NCBI RefSeq assembly: GCF_030272615.1
Contig: NC_081406.1
Coordinates: 165,213,521-165,277,520 of the forward strand
DNA: 64,000 bases
Source of the DNA: Cryptomeria japonica
Taxonomy: Eukaryota > Streptophyta > Pinopsida > Cupressales > Cupressaceae
Reading direction: 5' to 3'
Made by a program: the position numbers and the translations under genes. Below are positions 53,853 through 64,000 of the stretch, in pieces. Every line of letters starts with the position of its first letter. Position 1 is the stretch's first letter. The notes under the pieces were generated by a model. It saw only the letters and a list, made by a program, of their open reading frames with translations. It was not told the origin of the DNA and did no database searches.

Positions 53853-56426
53853 GAGAGCATTCATGCATATATGTATTTGTATCATTGTTTATTATTATTT
53901 TTTTTGGACTGTATCTTGGATGGCTCTTGGTAGCCGATTTTGTAGACTTCATTGTACTCTGATATATGAGATGAGATATATGAGGAGATCCCATATTTTG
54001 ATGATATGCATTTGATTTATATGGATGTTGATTCCGGAAGATGAGTTTAGTGTTTAGATCGATGTGTGTACATGTATGCATTTGATTAGATGTTTCCTAT
54101 ATGCATGTTTTTATGATGATTTATGATGTTGGATACTAACATATGAATGCAGGTTTATGTATGATTTGTTTTGTTTTGTTGATGCAATGCTTTATGTATG
54201 TAATGCCATGATGATGTTGTATGCTTGTGTTGACTTATGAACAGGATTTTGGTGTTTCCTATTGCAATATAATGATGAGATGATTTATGTGATGATGTTA
54301 ATGCAATGGTCGAATGAATGATGTCTATGGATGAATATGCATCTAGATGTTTTAAATAAATGCAATATGGATAAACAAAATGTAAAGTACAAATGCTTTA
54401 TATGATAACGCTTTTTAAACGAATGCATATGTAAAAATGGATATAAAATGTTATGAAATGTGTAATAAACAAGTGGATTTATGATTCTAAATGTTTTGAA
54501 TATGATTTAAGTACAAATGATAATATGATGATATTATAACTTATGGGTTTAATAACTGCACCTTAATGTAATAAAAAAGATGATAATGAACACAATGTGA
54601 ATGAATCCTAAAATGAACATAATAAGATACTTAGTAATGAATGAATACACTTTCTTAACTATAATAAGAAATGATAAAGGATGATGAAATGATGATGGAT
54701 AATCGACACTAAATGAATGCCTAGGAAAGGACTTAATATAATCAAAGACAATTTGATCTCACGAATGAATCTAATTATTTATGATTAATGCAATGATGCA
54801 AATGATTTAATGAAAACTAATGTCAAAAATGAACTATATGCAATGTTAAAAAATGACATGAATGTTTCTTAATGCAAGATGCAACTAAATGCGAGGATGA
54901 TATGATCATGAGGAATGCAAGGTTTTTGAGACTTTGCATGATGCATTGATGATGTATCAGAGAACTCGATCGTGATTGAATCCAAGACCAGCTTAATTTT
55001 CACATTTCGCATTTAAAGCCTATATATGAATGCGTGAATGGATGGGTGATATGCAATGGAATGCAATATATAAACAGATGAGATGAAGTGATGATCCATA
55101 GTGCTCTATTTTCATCATTGAGCTGTCAAATGTTGGAAGAGAATACAAGAATCTTGACATAATGATTCAAGATGACCTGAGTATTCCTTTCATGGATTTT
55201 ATATAGCAAGTTAATACAAACGACTTGATATAAGGGTCAAGTTGACCAGAGTATTGCTTGTGGAACAGACAAGGATTATCTTCATTCATGCATGACTTGG
55301 ATCGTCCTCCTTGATCTTAGGCTGATCATATCCTGAGACAAGTGCATACCGTACTAAGAGATAAAAACCTTTATCCAATTTGGATGAGGAGGAACCAAAG
55401 AATGAGCATTGTACCTACAAACAAACAGTATATACATGAAGAATAAAGAATAAGGATCCTTGGTAACAGTTCATGCCCATATGGTCAAGGTATACGTTGT
55501 AGTCAGCAAGTCGTAGTGATCTATGACTGCATTTTGCATAAGATCACATAGCTTGGTGAACTTACCACGTAGACACCATTAGGACATGCCCCAGAACTTC
55601 ATCGGAAATAATGCGCAATCAATACAAAACAATGCTGAAAGATCCCGATACAGATAAACGAATGATTGTACTCACAAATCAACCAAGTATTTGATAGCTT
55701 AACATAATTTTCTTGTCAAAGAAAATGTCACTTTTGTCTTTGTTTTGGTAAGGAAGGATGCATCCTTGTTGAAGACAGTTTTGAGTGTTGATGTTGATTG
55801 TGTGGTCGATTGATAAGTGGTCATTGTGTGAGTATTTTGTCAATGTTTGTCTTGGTATCTGCACGGATGAATATGTACAAGGTGTTGCCATGTTTTTGTG
55901 TGATTTTCGATGTTTTCTGATGTTTTTTTTTTTTTTTGATTTTGTGGAACAGTTTTGAATGTTTTTGGATATTTTGTGAGACATTTTCTAATGTTTTTGT
56001 ATTTTGATGCTTGCTTGAATGAAGAACTTAATGAATCATAAGACAATGTAGAATCCACCTCCATCAATAGGTTAAGGGCATTGCCCCCAGTGTAGACATG
56101 ACTATGAAAAAGCGGGATGCAAGACGCATGGAGTATTTTCTTAATTGCAGATGAATAACAAGGCCAGGTTTCGAATGGATGGATGTGTGTATGAATGTGA
56201 TCGCAACGAGCCTGAAAGATACTGGAGCCATTGCCTTTACGAGTGGCACCTGTTTGCCAAGTTTTCACCATCGCACTTACCCAAGGTGCCACCAGAGTGG
56301 TTGTTCACCGTTTGGATGCATGATTTTTCTTTACTTTTTTGAATGTTTTTGTATTTTCTTCAGGACAGTTTTCTGAATGTTTTTGATATTTTCTGGTATG
56401 CAAGGGAGCCTGATGCTCTATACAGC
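53853..56426 (-). other. Element H spacer between integrase and antisense PMD gene
   Basis: About 2.6 kb, AT-rich, with many ATGATG and AATGCA words on the plus strand and a T16 run at 55923-55938. I see no supported ORF on either strand; the open frames at 55679-56376 lack any recognisable domain and are taken as chance. It would be the 3' end of the pol transcript and of the antisense gene. Confidence 0.55.
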
Positions 56427-57700
56427 TTAGGTATAAAACTGTTTTAGGTGCATGCTATTGATTGGATCTGCAAGTGGTTCTCCTTCGAATGTAGCCAACT
56501 GATATGCCCCAGACCCGAAGACAGCAGTGACAACATATGGGCCCAGCCAGTTTGATTCAAACTTGCCCTGATGTTCTCTATTTGGTTGATTGCGAGGATT
56601 CTCTCATAGAACAAGATCACCTACCTCAAATGTATGAGGTCTAACTCGGTGATTGTAGCTTCTGCTCATGCACTGCTGATAGGCTTTGAGATGATTGTAT
56701 GCAGCTTGTCACTTCTCATCAAGTAACTCTAAGTCCTGAAGACGTGAGACTCTGTAAGCTTCATCATCGATGAGATTGTGCAAGGAAACCTGTAATGATG
56801 GTATCTCAACCTCAATAGGAAAGATAGCTTCTACACCATAGACCAATGAGTAGGGAGTTGCGCCTGTAGGGGTTCGAATGCTAGTTCGATATGCCCATAG
56901 TGCTAGATTCAATTGAACATGCCAATCACGATCAGCATCATTGACTGTCTTCTTGAGGATTCTTAATATGTTTTTATTGGATGCTTCAGCCTGACCATTG
57001 CCTTATGGGTAATAGGGAGTGGAAAAGCGATGTTGGATATGAAATTTCTCACAAAGTTCGCGGACACCCTGATTTTTGAAAGGAAGACCATTATCTGTGA
57101 TGATGGACATGGGTACACCATACCGACAGATGATGTAGTTGAAGATGAATGAAGTGATCTGCTTGTCGGTGACTTGGGTAAGTGGAACAGCTTCGATCCA
57201 CTTTGTGAAATATTCAGTGGCAGTAATAATGAATTTATGGCCATTAGATGAAGATGGATGAATCTTACCCACAAGGTCAAGGCCCCACTAACAAAAAGAC
57301 CATGGTGTTGTGATTGGTTGCAGTTCCTGGGCTGGTGCATGTATCAGGTCACCATGAACTTGACATTTCTTTCACTTTCTGACAAAGTAGTAGGAATCCT
57401 TTTCCATAGATGGCCAATAGTATCCATTGTGCAGGAGTTTCTTGGCTAGCGATGGACCACTTGAATGAGTCCCACAAATTCCTTCATGGACTTCTTCCAA
57501 AGCCTTTGTTATCTCATCTTGTTCCAGACATTGAAGGAGAGTACCATCAAGACTGCGGTGGTATAAGGTTTCAACAATAATGGTATATCGAGCAGTTTGG
57601 CAAATGAAGGTTTTACGTTGGTTATTCGATTGGTTGGGATGAAGGGTGTGATCGTGGAGATAGGTGTAAAATTCACCGTACCATGGGGATTCAGAACCGA
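56427..57700 (-). pseudogene. int: Element H integrase
   Basis: Zinc region: EVHEGICGTHSSG (about 57490), then the segment GYYWPSMEKDSYYFVRK that normally leads to the cysteine pair, which here is shifted out of frame and damaged. Catalytic motifs: WGLDLVGKIHPSS (after a TAG), SIITDNGLPFKN and [15 protein letters not shown] (after a TAA), so the three acids are present. The C part has SRSYNHRVRPHTFEVGDLVL, FESNWLGPYVVTAVF and ends MHLKQFYT with a TAA at 56427-56429. Stops at about 57289, 57001 and 56710 fit C-to-T changes at Gln codons. Confidence 0.85.
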
Positions 57701-58650
57701 CAAGGCGACATATCGTTTCGGATTCAGGGATATAATAAGCGGGAATCCAAAGCTGTTCAACCAAGAACTCGTAGTGTGTTGAATTCTGTGGAAGATCTAG
57801 GAGAGATGCGATGGTAGCCATAGTGTCAATAGCTCAATTCTGATTTCTTGGTATCTGCTCAAAAGTGATAGTAGTAAATGATGTCTTTAGAGTGTCCACC
57901 ATTTGCTTATATGGCATGAGTTTATCATCTTTGGTCTGATATTCATTGGTTGCTTGTCGAATGACCAGTTGTGAGTCACCATATACTTGTAATTCTTGTA
58001 ATTTCCATTGTACAGCTAACCTGAGTCCTGTGATCAAGGCTTCATACTCTGCTATGTTGTTGGTGCATGGAAATGTGAGTCTACAAGACTTCTGGATGCT
58101 ATTACCTTGAGGTGTGATAAACAGAATGCCTACCCTCGAGCCATGCCTAGTGTATGAACCATCAAAGTATAATTTGCATGGTGGTGTTGTTGTGATCATG
58201 AATATCTCTTCATCTAGAAAATTGGAAATGAGAGGATGATCGCCTATGAGTGGTGCATCGGCCAACTGATCCGCAATGACTTGCCCTTTGATAGCCTTAT
58301 GGTCCACATACTCAATGTCAAATTCACTTAAAATCATCACCCATTTGGCCAAACGGTCTGTCAATGCTGCTTTGTTGAGTAAATACTTGAGTGGATCAAT
58401 CTTTGCAATGAGTTGTACTTTGTGTGTTAACAGATAGTGCCTCAATTTGGTGGCTGCTAAGATTACTGCTAGGCAAGCTCGCTAAATAGGTGTGTAATTG
58501 AGTTCATTGCCTACCAATGTGCGAGAGATGTAGTAAACAACACACTCTTTTCCTTCTGCATTATGTTGTGCCAGTAGTACACCTAATGTTGTACTTGTTG
58601 CTGAGATATAGAGTAACAACGGTCTACTTGGTTCTGGTGGCATCAACAAT
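57701..58650 (-). pseudogene. Element H tandem RNase H region
   Basis: The tether module at about 58480-58650 has LLYISATSTTLGVLLAQ and the connecting VVYYISRTLVGNELNY. The second RNase H (about 57990-58260) has LYFDGSYTRHG, NNIAEYEALITGL and YGDSQLVIRQ, with all expected acids. Breaks are a TAG near 58484 (TPI*RACL) and one near 57834. As in A, this is the Tat dual-RNase H arrangement. Confidence 0.82.
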
Positions 58651-59726
58651 GGTGGATTCATGAGATAGTTTTTAAGCGTCTAAAATGCTTGTTGGCATCT
58701 AGCATCCCACTGAAAGTAGATGTTCTTGTGTAGCAGGTGTGTGAATGGGTGACATTTATCAGCCAATTGTGCGATGAATCTTCAAATGGATTGAAACCGT
58801 CCTTGTAATGTCCTTAACTGACTGATATTCTTTGGAGGTGGCATATCCATGATTGCTTTTACCTTTGCTGGGTCGACCTCAATACCTTTGCTTGAGATAA
58901 TGTATCCTAGAAGCTTCCCAAAGGTCACTCCAAAGACACATTTCTTTGGGTTGAGTCGAACATAGTATTGTTCCAGTCTATCAAAGATTTTATCTAAGAT
59001 GTGGAGGTGTCCTTCTCTGGTGAGTGATTTTGCTAGTAAGTCATCAACATAATCTTCCATCATAGTATGCATCATGTCATGGAAGATGGTGGTCATTGCT
59101 CTTTGATAGGTTGCTCCTGCATTCTTGAGACCAAAAGGCATCACATTCCAACAATATGTGCCCCATGGACATGTGAAGGCTGTCTTATGTTGATCTTCTG
59201 GTGCGATCTTTATCTGATTGTATCCTGAAAAGCCATCCATAAGTGAAAGCATGGCATGTCTTGCTGTCAGATCCACTATGATGTCGATATTTGGAAGCGG
59301 GAAGTCATCTTTAGGACAGGCCTTATTCAGATCTCTAAAATTAGTACAAATGCGGATGCCCCCTTTTGGTTTGCCGACAGGTACAATATTGGAGATCCAT
59401 TCTGCATAATCAATTGGTCTAATGAAACCAACATCTAGGAGTTTCTTGAGTTCTGTTTTGACTAGTACTGCAATCTAAGGATGCATCTTATGAAGCTTCT
59501 GCTTGACAGGTTTCGCTCCTTCTGCGATAGTGAGGTGATGCATGACTGAATCCGGATCAAGCCCAGGCATGTCTGCATATGACCATGCAAAGTTGATCTG
59601 ACGCTTCTGGAAGAACTCTATAAACTTAGGCTGTTCCTTTAAAGTGAGAAGAGATGCTAGATGTATGAGAAGAGGATTTTCAGGAGTCCCCACATTGTAT
59701 TCTTTGGTTTCCTCGATGAGAATCAT
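58651..59726 (-). pseudogene. Element H reverse transcriptase
   Basis: N part AWSYADMPGLDPD, then damaged motifs, AMLSLMDGFSGYNQI, NVMPFGLKNAGATYQRAM, the catalytic EDYVDDLL and LNPKKCVFGVTFGKLLGYII. Stops lie near 59476 (after KMHP), 59277 and 58782. The frame differs from gag and protease because of a 1-base indel near 59799. Close in sequence to element A at 1690-2718. Confidence 0.88.
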
Positions 59727-60798
59727 TGATCATTCCTGTTGTGTACTATCAAGGAGAATGTCAAACCCTTCATCCTCGGGCACCTCAGAGAGGTTTTACC
59801 ATTGGATACGCTCTTTCTTTTTACTTTTGTTGGATCAAACAGTGCCACAGTGTGGTTTTCATTGGAAGATCCATGTTTTATTGTTATATTTTTGCAGCTG
59901 AAAGGTTTGGCATCCGCCCCAAAGTATGTTGCGCTATTAAGTTCAATGGCGAATCTAGCTTTGTGATTCCCGCTTGGTAGGTTATCCCGTAATTCCAAAA
60001 AGTCAATGATGGCCTCATCGTTTTGGAAGAAGTCAAGACATGGGGGATTTGGTTGGTTCCATTCGATGAGTTTAGGGTGGATAACGAGCTTTACTTCATC
60101 GATTAGGTTAAGTTCTTTAGAGGTATCAGTGAGGTTTAAGACGTGATGGTGAAGGTCATTGATGGTACTCTCGCTGTCAGAATCAGGCATAGGATGAGAC
60201 GTAGGGTGTATGGAAGATGTTTCCAGTTCAGGAACCCAAGTGGTCTTTATCTGTGCTTCTCCGTAAATAGGGATGTCTTTGCATGGTGGATGTGGTGATG
60301 TGTCTTCCTCATCCGAAGTGTTAAGTTGTACAGAATCAAATTCCCACTCATGTGAGTCGGTCTCTGAGTCACTTTCTAGCATTCGATTACTATACCATAC
60401 TAGGATGTCCTTTGAGTTAAATACTGCAGGTGTGATTGGTTGATGTACCTTTGTAGTGATCGGTGCTGCAGGTAGGGTGATGGGGATTAAGGAATCTAGT
60501 ACAGGGAGTATCGGTAATATTAACTCCGTTGCTTCTGCTAGAATTGCTGGTGCTATAGATGCTGCTACGGGTTCTGACACAGTTTCTACTGCTAATGGTA
60601 CTATTGATGGGATTACTGGTTCACTTGGTGGGATGAGCGGCATTGGTGATAGTTGTGTTAGGGTTTTGAGCCTCGATGGGGCAGTTGGGATGGTGCTTGA
60701 TGGTGCTTTGATTATGAAAGGTGTCCTTTTTGCAGTAGGCGGACAAAATGGTTTGTTGGGTTTTCCTTTGAATCTGAGTTTAGGAAAGATCTCTTTTT
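59727..60798 (-). pseudogene. Element H acidic linker between G-patch and reverse transcriptase
   Basis: 306 open codons with a Pro/Ile/Ala-rich start, then ESDSETDSHEWEFDS, PDSDSESTINDLHHH and the conserved block at 59918-60052 with CLDFFQNDEAIIDFLELRD and FAIELNSATYFG, which matches element A at 2926-3054. The 3' end overlaps the reverse transcriptase in another frame because of a 1-base indel. No known domain. Confidence 0.65.
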
Positions 60799-60930
60799 CA
60801 AAGCCTAGGCCTGTGTTACCTTTGGGCTTTAATTCTAGGAGCAGTGGTTCATGTCATCCTTGTTTGCAATATCCCAAAGCACTCTGACCATCATATCCCA
60901 TTCATTGCATAATGAGGAGGCCTTTGCCAT
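60799..60930 (-). other. G-patch-like motif of element H
   Basis: MGYDGQSALGYCKQG followed by a stop, HEPLLLE and GLGFE, the same layout as in element A at 3448-3576. One TGA replaces a codon in the middle and a TGA precedes MGYDG. Confidence 0.6.
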
Positions 60931-61948
60931 ACTGATCTGTAGGAAGTTTAACTTGTGGTAGATCAGTGGTGATGGGATCTTTATAGATCCAGTCCACCAA
61001 GTCCTTATCTTGGGTTTCTTCTTCTTGACTCTTTCCAAGGATGAAAGGCATCAAAGCACATGCAGGTGTGATTAGTGGTTGCTAGAGTAACTGTTGTGGT
61101 TTACCATGTGTTCGAGGAGAAGTGGGCATTTGTCCTACACAAAAGAGTTGACTCAAGTTGTATTCCCCAGGACCTTCCTCTGCTACTTTCATCTTAAGCT
61201 TTTCTTGCTTAGGTATAGTGGTGTTTGAACTAGCAAGAGAGGCTGGACTTATATATTATGTGGAGGAAATGGCTTCTCTATTATTAGGAATGGTAATCTC
61301 TGGTTGATGGCTGATACTGTGGCAAAACGCAAAGGGATTTGCATCGCCCAGGATTGTGATCTCTACACCGTTATGTGGGAACTTGATACATTGATGGTAG
61401 GTAGATGGAACGACTTGCATGGCATGTATCCAAGGTCTTCCTAACAATAGATTCTATGGTAGAGGAAGGCCTAGAACCTGACAAATGATGTGCTTTACCA
61501 CAGGGCCCACTCGGATTGGTAGTACCATAGCTCCTTTGGATGAACGCTCTGCATCGTCATAGGCTTTGATTGTGATCTTCTTGCGAGGATCCACTAATTC
61601 TACCGCATATCCCAATGCTATGACCAATTGTAGTGTACAAATATTTAGGCCTGCTCCATTATCCATCAAGACTCGCTTGATCCTATGCTGGTTAATAAAT
61701 CCTTCGATGTGGAGTGAGGCATTATGAGGTTGCTGGAAGGAAGAGTTGTAACTTTCGGAAAAAGTGAGACAGGGTGATGACTTTAGACTTCCAACCATGG
61801 CTTGAAATTGGTCTGTATTCAGATTTGCAGGGACTGACGCCTCTTGGAGTGCTTGATCCAAGATAGTTTTATGAGATGGCGATAGGTGTAAAAGCTCTAA
61901 AATGGATATAAGCGCAGGCGTTTTGTCTAATTGTTCCACAAGATTGTA
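60931..61948 (-). pseudogene. Element H aspartic protease
   Basis: VLMDNGAGLNICTL (D-N-G in place of D-S/T-G), ITIKAYDDAERSSKGAM, LGRPWIHAMQVVPSTYHQC and HNGVEITILGDANPF, all colinear with element A. Breaks are a stop after LGLPLP (61454), one near 61256 and decay down to the G-patch. The N part (QLDKTPALISILELLHLS) is also shared with A (LGKTPTQISILELLKMS). Confidence 0.82.
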
Positions 61949-63715
61949 CTACTTTGGGATGGAGGTGGTGCCTTGTGGAGCTGCCTTTATGGTGACCTTA
62001 CCGCGACGTGTAACAACATTGTAATTTGAATTGGTATTTTTGAAGGTTATGGTTGCAACTTGTTCACTGGCATCATACAGATGATTTACAGTGTAATTAT
62101 ACGCAGCCTGTGTATAATCAGTGGTATCAGTGCCTCGCCTAGAAGTGGAAGGACCCCTTTGATCTTGTGATGGAAGTGGATTTTTGAACATTAGATGATC
62201 ATTATTGGTTGTTTTTGGGTCATGTCCTTCAATTTCAATTTCTCCTCGATCAATAAGATCCTGAATAAGATCTTTTAATCGGTGACAATTACTTGTCTTG
62301 TGTCCTCTTCCTTGATGGAATTCACAGTGTTCAGTATCTCTCCACCATGCCGGTTTGACCTGAGGCTCATAGTTTGATAGTTTAGGTAGAGTGACCAAAT
62401 TTTGAGAAATGAGTTGTCGCAACACTGTTTCAATGGGTTCCCCTAAGGGAGTGTATGTGCATTTTTGTTTTTGCTGACGAGGTCTAGGTTCATCATGAGA
62501 TGTGACGCGACCTTGATTAGAAGGAACATTTGTGTTGTTTTGAGGTGGAGGATTTTGTCCTGCAAACCGAACCACAGGTTGTGCATTTTGGATAGTTCGG
62601 GCATCCACAACCCCATCGTTGATGATATTCTTGTTTTTATTCCAGAAGTTTGGTTTATCGCTATTGAAGCGTGGGCGAGGACCATCTTTTGGTTCATTAA
62701 AGATTTTGATGAGTCCTTTCTTAATGAGAGCCCGTTCACACTTCAAACCCTTGGTGATCATATCATTAAAAGAGTCTGTGTCTTTGACATCCAGGTGAAA
62801 TTCCATTTCTTTGTTTAAGTTGGAAATGAATATTTCCACTAGTTCTCGTTCAGGTAACTGAAGAGAATGTCTGCTAGACATTTGGCACCATCATTGCAGG
62901 AATACTGAGAATAGTTCACCTAGTTTTTGTTTGGTGTTACACAGATCAGCCATGGTGATGTCGCGTTCAATGTTATGGGAGTAATGAGCTAGGAACTTCT
63001 GGATGAGTTCCTCAAATGTTCTAATGCCACCTGATAGTCAGGAAAACCATGATGTGGTTGGTCCTCCCAAGCTTTGGGGAAAAAGGTGCATTAGGTATGT
63101 GTCTTCATATGCCACTTCAAGACAAGTGGAATGAAATTCTCTGACATGATCACGGGGATCTCCATTTCCTCTATATTTTTCAAATTTGGGTGTTTCGAAT
63201 CCTCGTGGAAAGGGTGGCATATAAATATTCCTATCAAAAGGATAGGGATAGATGTCATTGAGGGAGAATTGGTTAGTCTTGACACCACTATGAAGCTGTT
63301 GAGCAAGATTCTTGACTTGTTGCCGCAACATCTCCATTTCATTTGGAGGAGGAGGTGGTGGGTTACCTCGAGGAATGTTATATCTGATGGGATCTCTACA
63401 TCTTTCCTCCTCATGGCGACTTTGTCTTTCTGATGCTTGTCTTAGATGGGCAAGATCAAAGTCAGAGGGGAGTTTGGCTCCTTCTTGAGCGAGTTTTAAG
63501 AAGTGCGCATCCACATTGCTCCTGAGTATTTCGTCAAACAGTCTGTTAAAGAGAGGGTTATGCTGAGCCCTTTCGATTGTTGCAGGAGTAGGAGTTCTTG
63601 GGTTTTCGTCATTTGCATTTCCTCCAAGTGCTTCTTGAAATTAATTGAAATTTTCCTCTTCTTCTTCTTCTATTTCTATTTCGCATTGCCTTGACTGTGA
63701 TCGGGTTTGAACCAT
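61949..63715 (-). pseudogene. gag: Element H gag
   Basis: Start at 63713-63715 gives MVQTRSQSRQ, like A. The capsid core YRGNGDPRDHVREFHSTCLE, LCNTKQKLGELFSVF and LPERELVEIFISNLNKEMEF is at about 62800-63190. The knuckle-like CEFHQGRGHKTSNC is at about 62290. The N part is only about 190 residues, with a Pro run (NPPPPPPNEM). Stops lie at about 63653, 63037 and 62890. The frame then runs into the protease. Confidence 0.85.
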
Positions 63716-64000
63716 TTTGTTTATGAGTCTTTGTTGAAGTTGAGTGAAAATGATGATGAGTTTTTGATGAAATGAGAGATTGATGATTGGTGAATTGTGT
63801 TGCATGTGGATCTCTAACACTTTTAAGGTAGATGTAACTGAAATTCCTTCTTTGAATTGCTTGCTTGCTTGATAAGATTTTGATGTGATAAGGTGTAGAG
63901 AAATCTAAGATGTGTTACAGATTTAACTACCTAGTAATGAGAGGATTCACTCATGAACTAGTTTTAACCTACATAGATGTGTTTCTTAGGATGAGCTTAT
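63716..64000 (-). other. Element H leader (start of)
   Basis: 285 bases upstream of gag up to the window edge. No ORF, primer site or LTR border is seen here; they should lie further right. Confidence 0.6.

Larger units (their letters stand above)
49371..64000 (-). mobile_element. Element H: Tat-like Ty3/gypsy with antisense plant-mobile-domain gene, 5' end outside window
   Basis: On the minus strand, from 64000 down: leader, gag (63715), protease, G-patch, acidic linker, reverse transcriptase, dual RNase H and integrase (ending 56427). Then come 2.6 kb of AT-rich spacer, an antisense gene on the plus strand (51171-53852), a polypurine tract (50758-50770) and the 3' LTR (49371-50757). Gag-pol is clearly related to A. 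Some Tat-lineage elements (for example Grande) are known to carry an antisense ORF between pol and the 3' LTR; here it is a plant mobile domain protein. The left border splits the reverse transcriptase of G. Confidence 0.85.

Noticed and set aside
55923-55938. T16 run as a possible poly(A) tail of a minus-strand LINE or processed pseudogene
   Set aside because: No LINE coding sequence, no target duplication and no gene-like sequence next to it.

Overview
The window is plant nuclear DNA built almost entirely of nested LTR retrotransposons. I see no host gene, rRNA, tRNA gene or CRISPR array. The initiator-Met-type primer sites, the Tat, Athila, chromovirus and copia protein signatures, the plant mobile domain and the heavy decay by premature stops point to a large, TE-rich seed-plant genome. 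A gymnosperm such as a conifer is plausible but not proven.

Eight elements are named A to H from left to right. A (1-11270, minus, Tat-like Ty3) has its 5' LTR at 9733-11270 and runs off the left edge. It sits inside the gag of B (11271 to about 20678, plus, Athila-like Ty3), whose 5' part is also off the left edge. B appears inserted in C (about 20679-30120, minus), a pol-less, copia-derived gag-type element with a second, unrecognised ORF. C is also split by D (22287-27014, plus), a complete pol-less element with two LTRs, primer site, polypurine tract and target duplication ATGTC. C's 5' LTR is cut at 30121 by E, a Ty1/copia element on the plus strand.

E's own 5' LTR is split by F (31250-38757, minus), a complete chromovirus with two LTRs, target duplication GTTGT and a chromodomain. 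E's reverse transcriptase is cut near 42367 by G (42368-49370, minus, Ty3), which carries a 1,050-codon single-frame extra ORF after pol. G's reverse transcriptase is in turn cut at 49370/49371 by H (49371-64000, minus, Tat-like). H carries an antisense, intron-containing plant-mobile-domain gene between its integrase and its 3' LTR. The deepest chain is C > E > G > H. From the nesting alone the insertion order is C first, then B, D and E, then A, F and G, then H.

Every coding region is broken by stops, frameshifts, deletions or insertions, so no element here looks able to express a full protein set. Many stops in A and H match C-to-T changes at CGA or CAA/CAG codons, as expected for methylated, silenced DNA. 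The most interesting cargo is the non-canonical genes: the antisense PMD gene of H with its repeat-filled intron, the giant post-pol ORF of G, the post-pol ORF of B, ORF2 of C, the pol-less D element, and a conserved uncharacterised linker shared by A and H.
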